From contig NEEC01000016.1 in the NCBI GenBank assembly GCA_002189035.1, positions 558,001 to 622,000 of the forward strand: DNA of 64,000 nucleotides, read 5' to 3'. Under the pieces are notes generated by a model. It was not told where the DNA came from and made no database searches. It worked only from the letters and a program-made list of their open reading frames with translations. Position numbers and translations under genes: made by a program. Below are positions 34,350 through 47,496 of the stretch, piece by piece (the first letter of the stretch is position 1; each line of letters begins with the position of its first letter). The DNA comes from Utricularia gibba. Taxonomy: Eukaryota > Streptophyta > Magnoliopsida > Lamiales > Lentibulariaceae.

Positions 34350-37300
34350 TCAGACATCAGCGGGCATGCTACTGAGGCTTAAGGGGCTCCTGCTGAAGAA
34401 GCTCTCTGAGCTGTTCCCACCATTGGCAGACACTTCGAGGGGCGAGGGAAGACTGTAAGGGTGATCACCCCATATATCAAAGGTGTATTTCTGATCAAAC
34501 TCCATCCTCTCATCATCCTGACTCCCAATTTTGGTTCCTGGAGCCCGTGCATGAGGAGCGATCTTCGAGGTCGATACTAGATCAGGAGAATCCGGGGCAG
34601 GCCGGCAGGCACCAGGCCATGTTGCAGAAGGCGCCAGCAGCTGTTCCCTGATCACTGATTTCTCAGTAGAAGAGCCCCCTTCATGTCTGTAATTGTAGTA
34701 GTTGGTCTTTGAGGAGGAGCATGTGGAGCTGCAGGGTGTATCCTGATCATATCGGAGAAGAGCCGGGTTGATGCTGGCGGACATCTGCAGCGGCCGTCTT
34801 GCTGTGGCAAAGGAAATAGGTGATAGAGGTGATGAAGGGGTGGAATTCCCACTCTGACTGCTAGAGACTTCATGGTTTAGCAATGCAGGGCCAGGACTCT
34901 TTTTCTTCTTCCGCCTTCTTGCCTTCTCACCTCTAACTCGAACTCTCAGGTGAGACTCGAATGCTGCTCCATGCACGTCCAGGTCCTCTGTTGATGAAGT
35001 CCTTGGAATACCTTCCGATGCTATTTGGGTTCCTGTTTCCGTATTGAAAATACGGCTTAGCTGCTTCTCATATTCTGAAGACTTGGAGGATCTAGAGGCC
35101 AAAGACATCTCTTGAGCAACGAATTCCGAAAAATGGCCCATGTGGGAAGTGAACATGGCACATTTTTTTTTCCATTTAGGACAAATCTGTAATGAGATTT
35201 TCCTGCCTCTGTGACTATCAGCTGCGGAAACCGTGATATGAGGAAATAGCAAAAGAATCACCAGGGGCACACAACAAGCTGAAAGAAGCAGCACAAGTAA
35301 TGATTTTATACGAATCAAGAGCGCCCATCTTCTACAGTGACTTAGCACACACAGCGGTGTATCAACTTTCATGGGTATAAAAAGGATGCCGTTTGTCAAA
35401 ACCAGCTCAAGGTCCCGTCTTACTGCCGGAGCATAGAAACCTGGCTTGTAAACTATGTGAAGGCTTGCAGATTCACCAGGCTGGAGAGAAAAACCTGCGC
35501 AGTTTTTTATCATAAACCCATCCAAACCACATTTTGCTCCTGAAATATGGATTTGCTTCACTTCAAGAGAAAGGTCTCCCGTGTTCTTGATGTGAACCTC
35601 CTTGTTCAATAATCGAGAGCAGGGCCGACAGTCACGTCCCACTGATGAATCCGGAGAATCATTTAATGGGTATTTCAAGTTAAATTGAAAGTCTAAACTT
35701 TGCACCAAATTATCCTTCTCAAGAAAGATCAATGACAGTGAACTGCCGTACCCTTTTAGATATATCCACTCCACACCAGATAGATTGTTCCTAACCAAAG
35801 CTGAGCCTCTCCATTCACATCTATCGGAAGGTTGAAATATTAGAGGACCAAGTGCTGCGCTACCAAAGGGGTGCACCACAGCCTCAGTCAATGCATTTTT
35901 TGAAACTGAGAAGCCATATCTTGTGGGACCAGTTGTTTGATTTCCCACCAAACTGAAGTATGAAGAGGGTTGTAATGACATCTCAATGCTCCTGCAGTTG
36001 AAATAAACTTCACTAGGATTTAGAATGAGTTGCACTACAACTGGTTCCTGGCTTGGATTTGTCACGGTTATCCACCTAGATGAATAATTTCCAACAGTAA
36101 CCTTCGGGAAAAGCAGTTCTGCATTATCGAGAACAGACATGAAGTCCACAGCAGCATGAGATTTCCAATTTCCTAGTACCACTTCGTCCACCTGCCAATA
36201 ATTCACGACCTTCAAACAGTTGCAACATAATGCCAAAATACCAGTTATTAAGCAGTTCATAGCACAGGAAAAACTAAATACTCGCAGAACACAGCCCCAT
36301 TCTCAATCTCCGCTTTTGTTTTCTCTATTTGAGGACATATCATTCACTGCTAATTGACTGATACCCTTTTTCCTGAAAATTTTTTGATGACTATCCTCTG
36401 TTCAGCTTGCTCATTATTCTTAATCTTATACCTTTACAATGTTTCCATATTCTTCCATTTCCATGGGATGAAGAAATAAACTTACATCAAACCTACTATT
36501 CATTTTCTGGAAAGAATCGAAACTTAAGAAGAGCCCATTGAGGTAATGAATGCAATGTTTTGAGTAAAAAAGCTACAATAAATCTGTTGGTAGATAAATC
36601 GGCATGGAGGGAAACTCAGCTAGTATCCTACGATACATTATCTTAGGAGAACAAAGAAGAAGCACAATGTCATATACCTTGATTGCATCCTGTAGCTGAA
36701 TGCTTCCACTGAGAGAGCTATCCTCCCCTTTTATATAGTTAAGAACGAAGGTTTTAGTGAATCCAACCGAGGAATTTGATTGAAATCTAGCGCAGACATT
36801 AGCAACATCTAGGCAGGGAATTTTCAAATGAGAACTTTTTGTGTCATTGAAGAAAACCATCACATTGCAATCCATGCTCAGTTCATGAGTTGCTACATGC
36901 GTATAACTAAGAATAGCAACCTGGGTGACAGTTCTGGGAAAAAGAATGAGACCTTCGACATATCTTATCTGAAAAATCCCAGCATTTTCTCCTACTTGAT
37001 TCATCTTTGTCACACCTATAATATGCGATGCTTGATTCCTCACAGACAATGAAACACGGCATGTTACCAAGCCCTCCAGAGCTGACGAAACATTAGAGAC
37101 ATCTACAGCAGAATTATGAATCAACTCAGCCTCAAAAGGTATTATCAAAGTATCCACGTTTTTGCTTAGAGGCCTTAGAAATTTCATAGAGAGCGCACCA
37201 AGAGCCTTTCCTTGGCCAGAAATATCCAACTGAACGATAGATTGCGTATCATAGGGTGCAACTTCCAATTTTTGTGGCATCCTTAACGCAACTTCTGGAT

Positions 37301-38906
37301 GACCCGCTTCCGCTCGTTCAACAACCTTCCATTCACCAGCACTCACATAATCACATCCAATTGGATTCTGAATATTCTCAATATGGAAATTGGAAATTGA
37401 TGAGTTTGGGTTGGACTCTGATGAAGTGGATATCCAAGCAATGACCTCCCTTATATGGAGGACTTCATCAAACGGATTATATACATAAAATTCTTTCCTT
37501 GACATTCCCATGGAAGATAATTCACGAAGACTGATAGGATACTCTAGATAAGGTGAGCCAACAGCAAAACCTTTAGCTTGTATCACGAAGCCACCTAAAG
37601 TTGTCTGCACTACTAGTTGCCCTGAGGCAAATCCAGGTGGCTAGGAGCAAATACAAAGCACAGTGATGCCACTTCCCCTGGAGCTAACCACAGCTCACTA
37701 AAATTGCATGAGTAAAACTGCATGCTGCTACTATAGAGGTCATAAATTCTAAGAATATTATCTGCATCAACATTCTTGACTGTCAAAAAGGCCAATGAAG
37801 AACTACGCAAGTTTCTATTTCCCCAATCCATTATGGAAGGACTTATTTCCAAGGGAACTGGAGAAGAACCATCAACGAAGCCAATTTTGACGTTCATGGT
37901 GTCAATTGATGAGTTTTGACTACGCAACCTCTTTCCCAGTTGCAGGACATGATGAGAATGTTCGTGTAATTTGACATTCTCACTGGAGGAAACCTCATAC
38001 AAGCCATCTTGGTGACATAAAAAGCAAGAAACTGTTTTCCCATCCAAAACTCTGAAGGTTCTATGATGAGACAAGAAGCTCAGGTTACTCTGCATTTCCT
38101 TCAGTTCATAAGAGAACCCCCCGGACAGAAAAGAAGGATCTGGTCCCTCACGTTCACTGATTTCAGCTGCATTCAATGTAGATGGAAAACACAATTCTTT
38201 TGAAGGTGGACACACACCTTCGAAACTCCCATGCAAAACAGAATGTGGGGATGTCCATACAAAACCAACACTACTTCCAGAATCTTCTGCCCCCTTCACT
38301 AAATGTTGATTGGATGCAACGAGAATGAAGATAATAGAAAAGAAGATCACGGAAAGATTTGACGGATTGCCAGAAGAAAAGGGATTCCTGAAAAACAAAC
38401 AAAATAGCTGATATCAGGATTCCCAAGTCGTTAGAGGATGAAAACCCGCCAGTAATCTTAACAAGCATAAGTGGAAGAACAGTTTTCACGGACCAGAACA
38501 AGAATATATGCACTGAGGCGATACAAAAACACAATGGCACCCATCCATTTCGTAGTATTTTTGTTCAAAACCCCAATCGCTAATGAAAACGAAAATTCCA
38601 ATACAGCAAAAACCAACACACTTCACTACGCGCCTCAAGAAAAGTCTTTTAGCGCATGAAAGTGATTAATCATCGACGCAAAAACAATACTTCCATCTCC
38701 AACCCCAACACCACGACCCACAGAGCATCGTATCATAGTAAAACTATCCTCCAGCCCAACGAATAAAAAGCATAGTACATGCCCAAGAAAACAAGATACG
38801 ACGGAACATAGCGCGATTACTACTACATATCAGATATTCACCAGGAGTGCAACTTGCGCAAGAGCTGCCCCCTCCGAATTCCGATTACAAGGGATTCAAA
38901 CATCAT
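34350..38906 (-). CDS. TMEM131-like transmembrane protein
   Basis: Large secretory-pathway membrane protein of the TMEM131 family; the animal and worm members take part in collagen secretion, the plant role is unknown. Three exons: 38906-38842, 38387-36678, 36191-34350. Seen: an N-terminal hydrophobic signal segment (SVIFFSIIFILVASNQ); a long lumenal part with many Asn-X-Ser/Thr sites, including GFVWTSPHSVLHGSFEGVCP, TLGGFVIQAKGFAVGSPYLE and DEVVLGNWKSHAAVDFMSVL; one strong membrane helix (LLVLLLSACCVPLVILLLF); and a basic, Ser-rich cytosolic tail with RARRRKKKKS-type residues. Oddity: the frame breaks at about 37634, leaving stop codons at about 37610. One extra G in the minus-strand CCTGG restores the family block and gives 1205 residues (3618 nt, divisible by three). 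Confidence 0.9.
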
Positions 38907-40305
38907 CCGTGAAGAGCAACAACGGAAGCATCTACAACCCGATTCCTCGAATCAAAACATCACTACGACTCCCGAGGGCTTCGAAATTCCCTAGCGCGAG
39001 AACCACACCATGCTGCTGCAGCACGACGCCAACTCAATCCCACGAAGCCCCACGCTACACTACATCGCCTGAACCTGATATAATTGATATACAGCCAAAA
39101 CAGCAAGTATCTCACTCATCCACAAAATCTTGGAGAATTTTCAAGAAAAAAACAAAATATAATTCTCAATATATATATAATAAATACATAAATACAAAAT
39201 AATGCCCACTAAATTATTTTCTTTTGCTCTCATCAACTACCTGACCTACCACACTTTACAAATCTTTTTCTTTATTAATCAAATAATTCATAAATCCCAA
39301 GCAATCACCAAATTTTGTATGAATTACAAAATTGACCATCTGTCTTACATTATGTGAAAAAAATATCCGTAAAATATATTTCTATCCTATTTACAATTTA
39401 TCAATTAAAATTTTTATTATATTTAAATTCCACAATCAAAATAAATCTTAGAGAATAACTACCATAAAATAGTATGCAAAAGATTACAAATATAATCATT
39501 GAATCTAATTAACATATGATATTAAACTCTGCATTATTTTATATTTGATTATTTAGTTAAAAAAGGTAATACTTTTTTGTGCAATGAATCTATATTTAAT
39601 ATAATATTAAAACTGTTTTTTTTATTTTCTCAAAAGTCAATTATATAAAGAAAACCTTGGTCGTTTTGAGAATTGAGGCTGAAGGACAAACATGTAAATT
39701 CACGTCCTCATGGAGTGTGCTCTATGCACCCAGTTGTGTGAGGATTTATGAAGAGTTTTGTCCTTTTTACCCTTTTAGATAATTTTATGTTACATTTATT
39801 TCATGAATTTAAATAAAATTCAAATGTTTTAACTAATAATTAATTTCACTGCATCATTGAGAAATAAATTAAATTCTTTTTTATTTTAATTTCATAAACC
39901 ATCAGATATGACTTAATTATCCCATGAGATATTTTAAAAATAATAAATACCCCTTTTGGAAACTTTGGGCTGAGGCGTGACAGCGACACCTCAAAATGAA
40001 TGAACTTAATTAAAACCACCCCGCCGCCATTATCGCTAAGTATCAGATTATTAAAGCAAATTTTAAATTAAAAATTAAAATACTGTATTTAAAATAAAAC
40101 CACCATTTTGGTAATAACTCTCATTTTTTTAGGATTTGTGTGTATACCATGGCTCCTGACTCTGTAGTTGTCAAAGAGACTTGTTCAGGCTCTGTACACT
40201 TTGCTTCAGCTTAGAGATCAGAAGAACAAGGCCTGGTTTTGTTAATCAGCAGAATTAGTCTGTGTTATCCTTCTCCAACACCTCAGAAGAGGAAGGGAGA
40301 GATCT
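38907..40305. other. Intergenic, TMEM131-like promoter, AT-rich
   Basis: The first 200 bp are the upstream region of the TMEM131-like gene. 39170-40140 is strongly AT-rich with no recognisable ends or genes. The remainder is the 3' flank of the sulfotransferase. Confidence 0.45.
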
Positions 40306-41646
40306 TCAATTGGTGTAGTCAGTGTCAAATGCGCCTTCATAGACGGTTCCTCTGAGAGCCTCACAGACTTCCTCCCAGTTCAGGATATGGTCTCTGAGAG
40401 GCCCTTTGTGTATCTTCACTTGCTTGCTCCTCAAGGGCAGCAATGGCAGCCCCAGGAAGTTCTGAACATCGACCAGTTTCTGCCACAGGTTCCAGAGAGT
40501 GCAGATTTAAGTAGTTATCTGGAAGGGGAGTGGTTGTTGAGGGGTGGTGTGCAGCTTACTGTTCTGTTGCTCACAAGGTCTTCGTAGTACAGGATCATGT
40601 GTCTGGTGCGTCTGAAGTACCCCAGGGCCTTCAGGATCATCTTCTCCATGTTCTCGAGGTCTGTCACTAGCGTTTTGGGGTTGATTCTGGGCTTGTAACT
40701 TGCAAGTGTTTCAGCCTGTAAGGAGCATCAGAAGCGTTAACAAGTTATGGTTCAGGTAGCAGATGTGAGGTGATTCACAGGGAAAGAGAAAGGGAACCTC
40801 CTGAGGAGAATGGACATGGGACTTGTGTGTTCCATTGAGAAGTTTCGCATATCGATCATAGGAATTTGCGAGCACAGAAACCATGCGTCGAAGTAGATTT
40901 CTGCGGAAGAGGAATATGACTGTAACCCCATTTCTACTGAAGTAGTCGATGATTTCCTCATGGAACTCCATGATTCCCTGAAGAGGTTTAACAAGAGGAT
41001 GGTTTGAATACCCTTTGAACCAGAAGAAGAAACACAAGAAACTATGATGCAAGAAACCTGATTCAGCATCCATTTGAAGCCTACTGCTGCAGAGCAGTCG
41101 TTCTTGGAAGCACTAGAGAACCAGTCCAAGTTGTAAACTTGGTCAAGTGTCACCAAGATCGATGAGCTGCTGACTCGCCTCTCTTTGACAGCGAAGATCT
41201 CCCCATTGGAGCTCACGTTTGTGTGACTATTTAACAAGGTTTCAAACCATCCACTCCCAGATCTTTGCATTGAGACAATGGCAAAAAGGCGTACAGGGTT
41301 GCACTCACATTCAGCCCTGATGGCAAATAAACAACAAAATTCACAGATGGACATGAAGATATCAATCAAATGCGAGGTGGGAGGGATATGTTCTAGCTAC
41401 AGACCTGTTAAATGTTGCGGGCTTGGGGTAGTGCAAGAATGGTGTTTGGGATCTGTCAATGCTGAACTCATTACAACGGTTGAAATGAGATTCAATACTT
41501 GAGACTTCTTTGTTGGTTCGGAAGTTTGTTTGCTTCAGACAAACCGAGAAGACATAAACACCAGAAAACAGTGCAAATGCAAGAACTAAAATCCTCCTAG
41601 ATGGAGAGGGTTTCATAGGAGCCTTTATGATAATTGCACCCTGCAT
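40306..41646 (-). CDS. Golgi-type sulfotransferase (NodH-like, At3g50620-type)
   Basis: Type II membrane protein with a PAPS-dependent sulfotransferase fold; acceptor unknown. Five exons in phase: 41646-41405, 41316-41058, 40977-40798, 40715-40560, 40479-40306; 336 residues. Seen: a short cytosolic start (MQGAIIIKAPMKPSPSRR), a single signal-anchor helix at about 17-37 (ILVLAFALFSGVYVFSVCL), then the PAPS 5'-phosphosulfate loop RLFAIVSMQRSGSGWFETLL, LNSHTNVSSNGEIF, VGFKWMLNQ, the 3'-phosphate-binding-like VTVIFLFRRNLLRRMVSVLA, HMILYYEDLVSNRT and the C-terminal HKGPLRDHILNWEEV. Intact. Possible alternative starts lie at Met 11. Confidence 0.9.
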
Positions 41647-44095
41647 TCAAGTTGGAACAATCCATGAATCACTACAGTCGAGAAAATGAAGAAACAAAAA
41701 AGCTGCGCGCAACAACAACATCCACTATAAATGCAGAAAATCCCGTCTTCCCAACGTAGAGGAAAAAAAACAGTACAATAGGCAACGAAAGCTCATCGTC
41801 TCCAGTGTCTCCAAGGGAACCCCAATACCAGAAAGCGAAAGCAGGAAAAATATGAGCAGCAGAGAACCCAATTTCCTGCCATTCACATTCGATTTTCAAC
41901 TAGACTAGTCATTCGAGGAAGGACAATTCCGGCACCCAAACAGGAAACTCAAAACCCATAATGCAGAAACGGGATTCACACCAAACCATAAAGGAAACGC
42001 AAACTGACGTCTTCGATCGATCACCTTATCGAGGATGCACACATCTTCCACCATTACTCCTCCCGCTACTAAGAAAACGGGAAAATCCCCCAGAACAAGA
42101 TTTCTCGACTCAGTGGCCCATACTCAAGTCCACTTGCAGCACCTAACCGCATAAATCTTGAACCCAATTCCGGTAAAATGATTCCCTACATCCTAGGGAA
42201 GCAGATTTCTTGCTGCGCTTTTCCTTTCAGGGACACAGAGAAAGCTGAAATTCCAGCTAAGCTCCTCGATACAAACGAATGCCATACCATACCATACATA
42301 TATCCCCCTTCGTACGTTCCTTGGTTCCTCCTCTGCTACTTCAGTTGTCCTACTCTACGACCTCGACTTCCTCTCTCTATCAGATCTCCATCGCCCAAAC
42401 CTTACAAATTTAAAATTCTAACCGTTTGAAAACCAAAAAAAAAAGTTGCTTGTGAAAATTCCACCCCTTGACTTCCAAGTCCCCCAAGATGCTATGTTTG
42501 AAATTTCCATCTGGTAAATTCTTCATATTTCTTTTTAGTGATCCCAAAAGATTCATCAACCCAACTTATTGTCCTCAATCCAATATTTTGGATTTGTTAT
42601 GCATTAAATTTTAGAAAAGTTAAATATTCAAATTTTGTGATTAAATTGAGAAATTATTAAATTTCTTTGATTATGTTTTGATGATTAAATAATAATTTAA
42701 TATAATAAACTTAACAATATATATTTCATATTATCTAACAAAATAATTTTACAATATTCAAATTTATTGTATTCACATAATTTCAAAATTGATTCTATTC
42801 TACATAAAGTTTCAAATCATAGAACATGTCCTTTGGTATGATTAAAAAAGTCATGAATCATTTGAATGTAATTAACTAGTGTTTTGGAAAATTTCTTAAA
42901 CTTATTTTTATTTTTTAAAAAATAAAAAATAATAAGTAAAAATAAACTATTTCTTACTTTTTCAAAAATAATTTTTGTAATATAATTTCAAAATTATTTT
43001 TTGAAAAAAATACTTTTACAATTTATAGTGTTTTACAACAAAATTATTTTTATTTTTGAAAAGCAAAACTAGATTTTAAAAATTTTTTACGTTTTAATCT
43101 AAATGAATGAATCAAGATTTATAATCGATTATTTTTAAAAATGTATATTTTTTTCGATCGATCTATGAAAATCTTTATTACAGAAACTGGAGAGTAACAA
43201 GAAACGGACAAACAGTGCGGAAATCAGTTAAATATGAAAAAGGGAGGTTTTATGGTACCCAACTTTATTACAAAATGAATGCGCGATCAAGGCGTCCATT
43301 GATTGCCATAAAATAAGAATTAGGGGGTCCCTAGGCCTGAGTCGTCGGCACGTGCATCCATTTCACAAGGCCATCGTTGACTGTAAGGAAGCTTTAAATG
43401 GAATGCAGGGGTGGGAACTGGGAACATAATGGAGCTTAGGTTGGAATATAATATCCTCAAGACCAATTCATGGTCGGCTGGGGCGGCACTAGGCATGGCC
43501 CTGATGGATGTCAACTTGTTTTTTTAGTCTTCTGGTTTTGGGCTATGCACACGGGCCTCTTGTGTATGAGTTTCTTCAGTGTTGGAGGCCATTGGTGCAG
43601 CGGGCTCCGTGGGTTAATCTGGTGGAGGGTGAAGCCCACAGTCATGGAGAATTTGGCTGCATACGGAAACAATCAAGGGAAGTTGGAGATGAAGAAGATG
43701 GAGATTAGTTGTCTGTGAAAATGGATTCTTACTTTCCAAGTCCGGGGACTCCATTCTCTTTAGAGTTTCACTGCTTCCAAGTATGGGATTTGTAGGCATA
43801 CAAGGCAGGTGGGTTGTCAATATGCATCCAGGCGAAAACCTCTGTATCCTTCATTCTGCAACACATGTTAGTTAGTGTTCAACAGATATGGCGGAATTAC
43901 TCTTGTACCTGTGTTGGAGGTGAGATGTTATGCCAACACTCCAATTTGAAGTCTTTATCGTCTCGCAACAACCAATCTACATGTCATGCCAGTCAGGCCC
44001 TGGTGGTATGCCCCAATTCTGATGAAGTTTTTTGAAATCCATATGGACCAGGATTTAGTGGATACCCAATGCAATGTGAATTTTTGACCTTGGAA
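41647..44095. other. Long intergenic region
   Basis: Sulfotransferase upstream region to about 42430. Then a strongly AT-rich block (42430-43260) with many A/T runs and local foldbacks but no clear transposon ends. Then mixed sequence, possibly the 3' part of the next minus-strand gene. No confident gene. Confidence 0.4.
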
Positions 44096-44121
44096 TCAAC
44101 CAGGGACTTGTGTTTCCAAGT

Positions 44122-44875
44122 CTATGTATGTCCCTGTAGCGTGTTCCAGAGTCTTCCCTGCAAGAAAACTGATGCCTGGATCTTTCCCCCTCGCATAATA
44201 TAGCAATGACAAGCCACAAGATACACGAGGAGGTGCCTGAAAGAATGAATTCCCAAACCTCTCCCGATGGTATACAGCCATGTACTTTGTTCTTCTAAAA
44301 AAGAAGCCATCTAAGAAGAAAGAGGGAGAGGTGTTTACTGAAATTGTAAAATGCAACTCAGAGACATTGAACTCAAGAAGATGAATGGCATCAGCCCTTG
44401 GCGACGCGAGGAATTCCTAAAACATGTAAACAAAGCAATCATTTCTTTCTACACAAATGATTGAAACCCAAGCACAAAAATGAGAACAAAAAAGGTGCAA
44501 CATGGTGAGAGATAACGCACCATCACCTTCAGAATTGCATTTTCATCACATCCGATGTCAGAGGTGTTACTGCTTTCTGGTATACTCGACGGGGCAAAAG
44601 AAAAGGCGGCGATCACCAAGGACGACTGCACCGTGGAGGCCGAGAAGACCGATGGCTGAATCAATGCCGCCTGACTCAGCTAAATACCTGATCTTCAAAA
44701 TTAGGCGGCGCGATCGGTAGAAGAAAGACGAAGCACATGGCGGCGACGGCGCCGATGAGTCGGCGGTTAATCCCTCCGACTCGTCGAAATCGATTACCAG
44801 GGCGTCCAAAACGCTTCCCGATTCATGACGCCCGCTCCAACCCATTAAACAATCATTAAATTTAATTATTGCCAT
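44122..44875 (-). CDS. Unidentified multi-exon gene (tentative)
   Basis: I do not recognise this protein. Coding-like pieces on the minus strand join by good splice signals: a piece ending SSNTSDIGCDENAILK at about 44523 (donor GTGATG), then EFLASPRADAIHLLEFNVSE and LHFTIS between an acceptor at about 44415 and a donor at about 44338, then MASFLEEQSTWLYTIGRGLG after an acceptor at about 44311. The phases agree (0-0). The upstream part, near ATG 44875 or ATG 44731, is uncertain: neither frame leads cleanly into the first piece, and a base may be missing there too. The C-terminal end is not placed. It could be a small membrane protein because of hydrophobic stretches. Confidence 0.35.
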
Positions 44876-46113
44876 TTCCTTCCAAATTTAAATCGTTTAA
44901 ATCCGCAACATGGTCGTCTGCAGCAGGCACCAGCTGTCCCCTTGACCGTTGACCCAAAACATCCTGCTTTAATTTTATTAATTGTTTTTCTTTTTAACGA
45001 ATCCCCGTCCGGTAGCCCCCACCCCAGTGTGCGGATGCAGAATGGACGCGACACGCGGGTCGACGTTCAGCTCTACTGCACCCGACAGAGAGTCCTCGTG
45101 TCAGTCTTTTTTTAAAAAATATGAAAACCCTCTTATCCACACGGGGCGGGCAGGTGGGGGCGGGTTTCATAATTGGGAGCAGATATGCCATAGTTGATTG
45201 TCGGGCAATGCCCCAATGATAACCCCATATCGACATGACTTATCAAGTTTCATTGGAAACATTTTAGCAATGTTTGGAAGTCTGTATAATCAATTCTATT
45301 TTACGAGAATTAATTATTTAGATTTTACTTCAATTTTATGAAAAATAAGATGATAGAATTCCTTTTTTTAAAAAAATTGATTCTAATATTGAAATGACAA
45401 TTATATTCATTTTATTAAATAATTATAATTAATAATATTATACATAATTAATTTAATTTAATTTTTATCTATCAGAAATTTCAATTTTATTAAAATTAAT
45501 TTTGAAGTAATTTTTTCAAATGTAGCTTTTATCAACTAACATTTGCTATCTTCATCGGATGGTTGTCCGATGAGATAGTGTCCTATCAGGTGGATTGTTG
45601 ATAAGGTCTATTTACTCGAGATCTTATTGTTCCTTTTTCCCCATTTTTGAATGCATGAATAAAAATTATATTTATTTAATTAACGTGTTTTCTAATGTAC
45701 GTGTGACATGTAAAACGTTATCACAATAGTTTAATTCATGCTTTTCTTAATTGAAATATATTCTTATAAAACCTGTGTATTAAATAGATTTTTAATTATA
45801 TGTATTTATCTAACATATATAATTAAAATATGGAGAATGTAATTAAAACCAAAACTGCAAAATACAATTTCCAACCTCTGCAGACTGCGGACACGGGGAC
45901 ACCGCAAAATGGAAGGCCTATTTTTTTTGTTCAAGAAATATAATAAATGTATTCATTCCTTCCTGAAAAAGATTCAAGGAATAGCAAGCAGCTTGAGCTT
46001 CAGCAAAATCCCTCGCAGTCCAGGAGCATGGTGAGAAATGAATCAGTCGGAAAATTCCTGCATTTAAGCAACGCACAATGACGTTCATGTTCTGAGAAGT
46101 TGTGGAATTTCAG
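44876..46113. other. Intergenic region
   Basis: Upstream region of the unidentified gene, then AT-rich sequence (45240-45860). No gene recognised. Confidence 0.4.
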
Positions 46114-46598
46114 TCACACAAGAATTACTGTGTTGAAAGAAGAAGACCTGAGAATTGGTGCTGCATTGTGAACCATCATGTAAATACGGGCTCTTTTTTC
46201 AGCCATTTTCTCGGGTTTCTTAGATCCGGTGTGGGGTTTTCTCAGTCCAAGAAACCCCCTCCACCGCGCCGGAACTGGATTCTTGGGCGGCCGGGTGGAG
46301 AATTCTTCGCCGTCTTCATGCTGCAGCTCATCCCTCAGGGTGGTGGTCCGGTTACTTCCTCCTCCCCCGCCCTCCTTCAGCGGGAGTAGGCGCCCCTTGA
46401 AGAAGAGCTCGTCGGCGCTCATCATCGGGAAATTGTTGACAGAGAACTCGAAATCGGAAACGGGTGCGTCCCTGTAAGAAATAGGCGCGCGAATCTGGGA
46501 TCCCCCACGAAGTCACTGGAGAAGGAGATTCTCGGGCTCATTGGCGGAGGAGCGCCGGCGCTTCCCCCAAGCTTGCGATCGGAATTCTGGTTGTACAT
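46114..46598 (-). CDS. Small plant-specific 'PRISFS...SADELFF' family protein
   Basis: Short intronless gene. From Met 46598 it reads MYNQNSDRKLGGSAGAPPPM, then SPRISFSSDFV; in the shifted frame, YRDAPVSDFEFSVNNFPMMS, ADELFFKGRLLPLKEGG and WRGFLGLRKPH. This order (PRISFS, a short D-x-E-F block, SADELFxxGxxLP, basic tail) is that of a land-plant family of unknown function related to DUF1645 and kinase-regulator proteins. The frame breaks at the plus-strand C5 run 46502-46506; one added base gives 161 residues. It ends shortly after KRARIYMMVHN. I am sure of the family pattern, not of a name. Confidence 0.7.
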
Positions 46599-47447
46599 TT
46601 TCCTAAAAATGCCATGCCACGCCCCAAGCAACAACATATGCTGGTGGCACTGGCAACTGGCAACTGGCAACTGGTAAATTACAATTTCTTTCCACAAATA
46701 TTAACCTTTTTAATAAAAAAAAAAAGAAAAGTGGAATTTCCTGCCTGAATAAGGTGCACCTAGCGATGTCCACCCTCCAGAAAAGATGCTTTTATGGGGA
46801 TGACTGGCTTGGTGACAAGGAATGGGTGAAAAAGGACAAGGGAGTCTTTAAGACACCTTTTGACCGAACGAGACTGACAAGTGGGATTTGTCGCCAGGTG
46901 TCCAATCCCAGTGACACACAATAAATAAATCAATAAAGTAATAAACAAAACGTGTCCCCTTAACATCATTAAAAAAAATTATAACTAATAATAAATAAAT
47001 AACGCCTAGTGGCATGACATGTGGAGGACGCCACTCGTTGGTGACCCGTGCCCTAAGGGCATCTGTGTTCCGACATTGGGCGGCCGGGATACCCATTATT
47101 CAGAATTTATTACTCATTGACCGCATTACATGCCGGACCATAGTAATTTTTGGTGTGGTAATTTATAGATTTGGTTTAAGATTAACATACTAATATGTTT
47201 AAATATAGTGTAATTAATTATGCATATATTCAATTGTATATAACGTTTGATATTCGAAAATAGAAATCTTAATATATGAATATAGTGTAATTAAGTATAT
47301 ATATATATATATTTAGTTATATATAATGTTTGATATTCTAGAATAGAAATCTGAATATGTGAATATAATGTAATTAAGTATGTATATATTCAATTGTATA
47401 TAATGTTCAATATTTGAGAATAGAAATCTGAATATATGAATATAGTG

Positions 47448-47496
<49 letters not shown>

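Noticed and set aside
37613-38398. TMEM131-like gene read as two genes
   Set aside because: The two frames abut with no intron signals, and together they match one family protein; a single added base joins them.
42590-43140. AT-rich foldbacks
   Set aside because: Many A/T runs pair by composition alone; no bounded inverted repeat.
45240-45560. Possible MITE with weak inverted ends (CAATGTTTGG near the left end)
   Set aside because: End similarity is short and no target-site duplication could be found.
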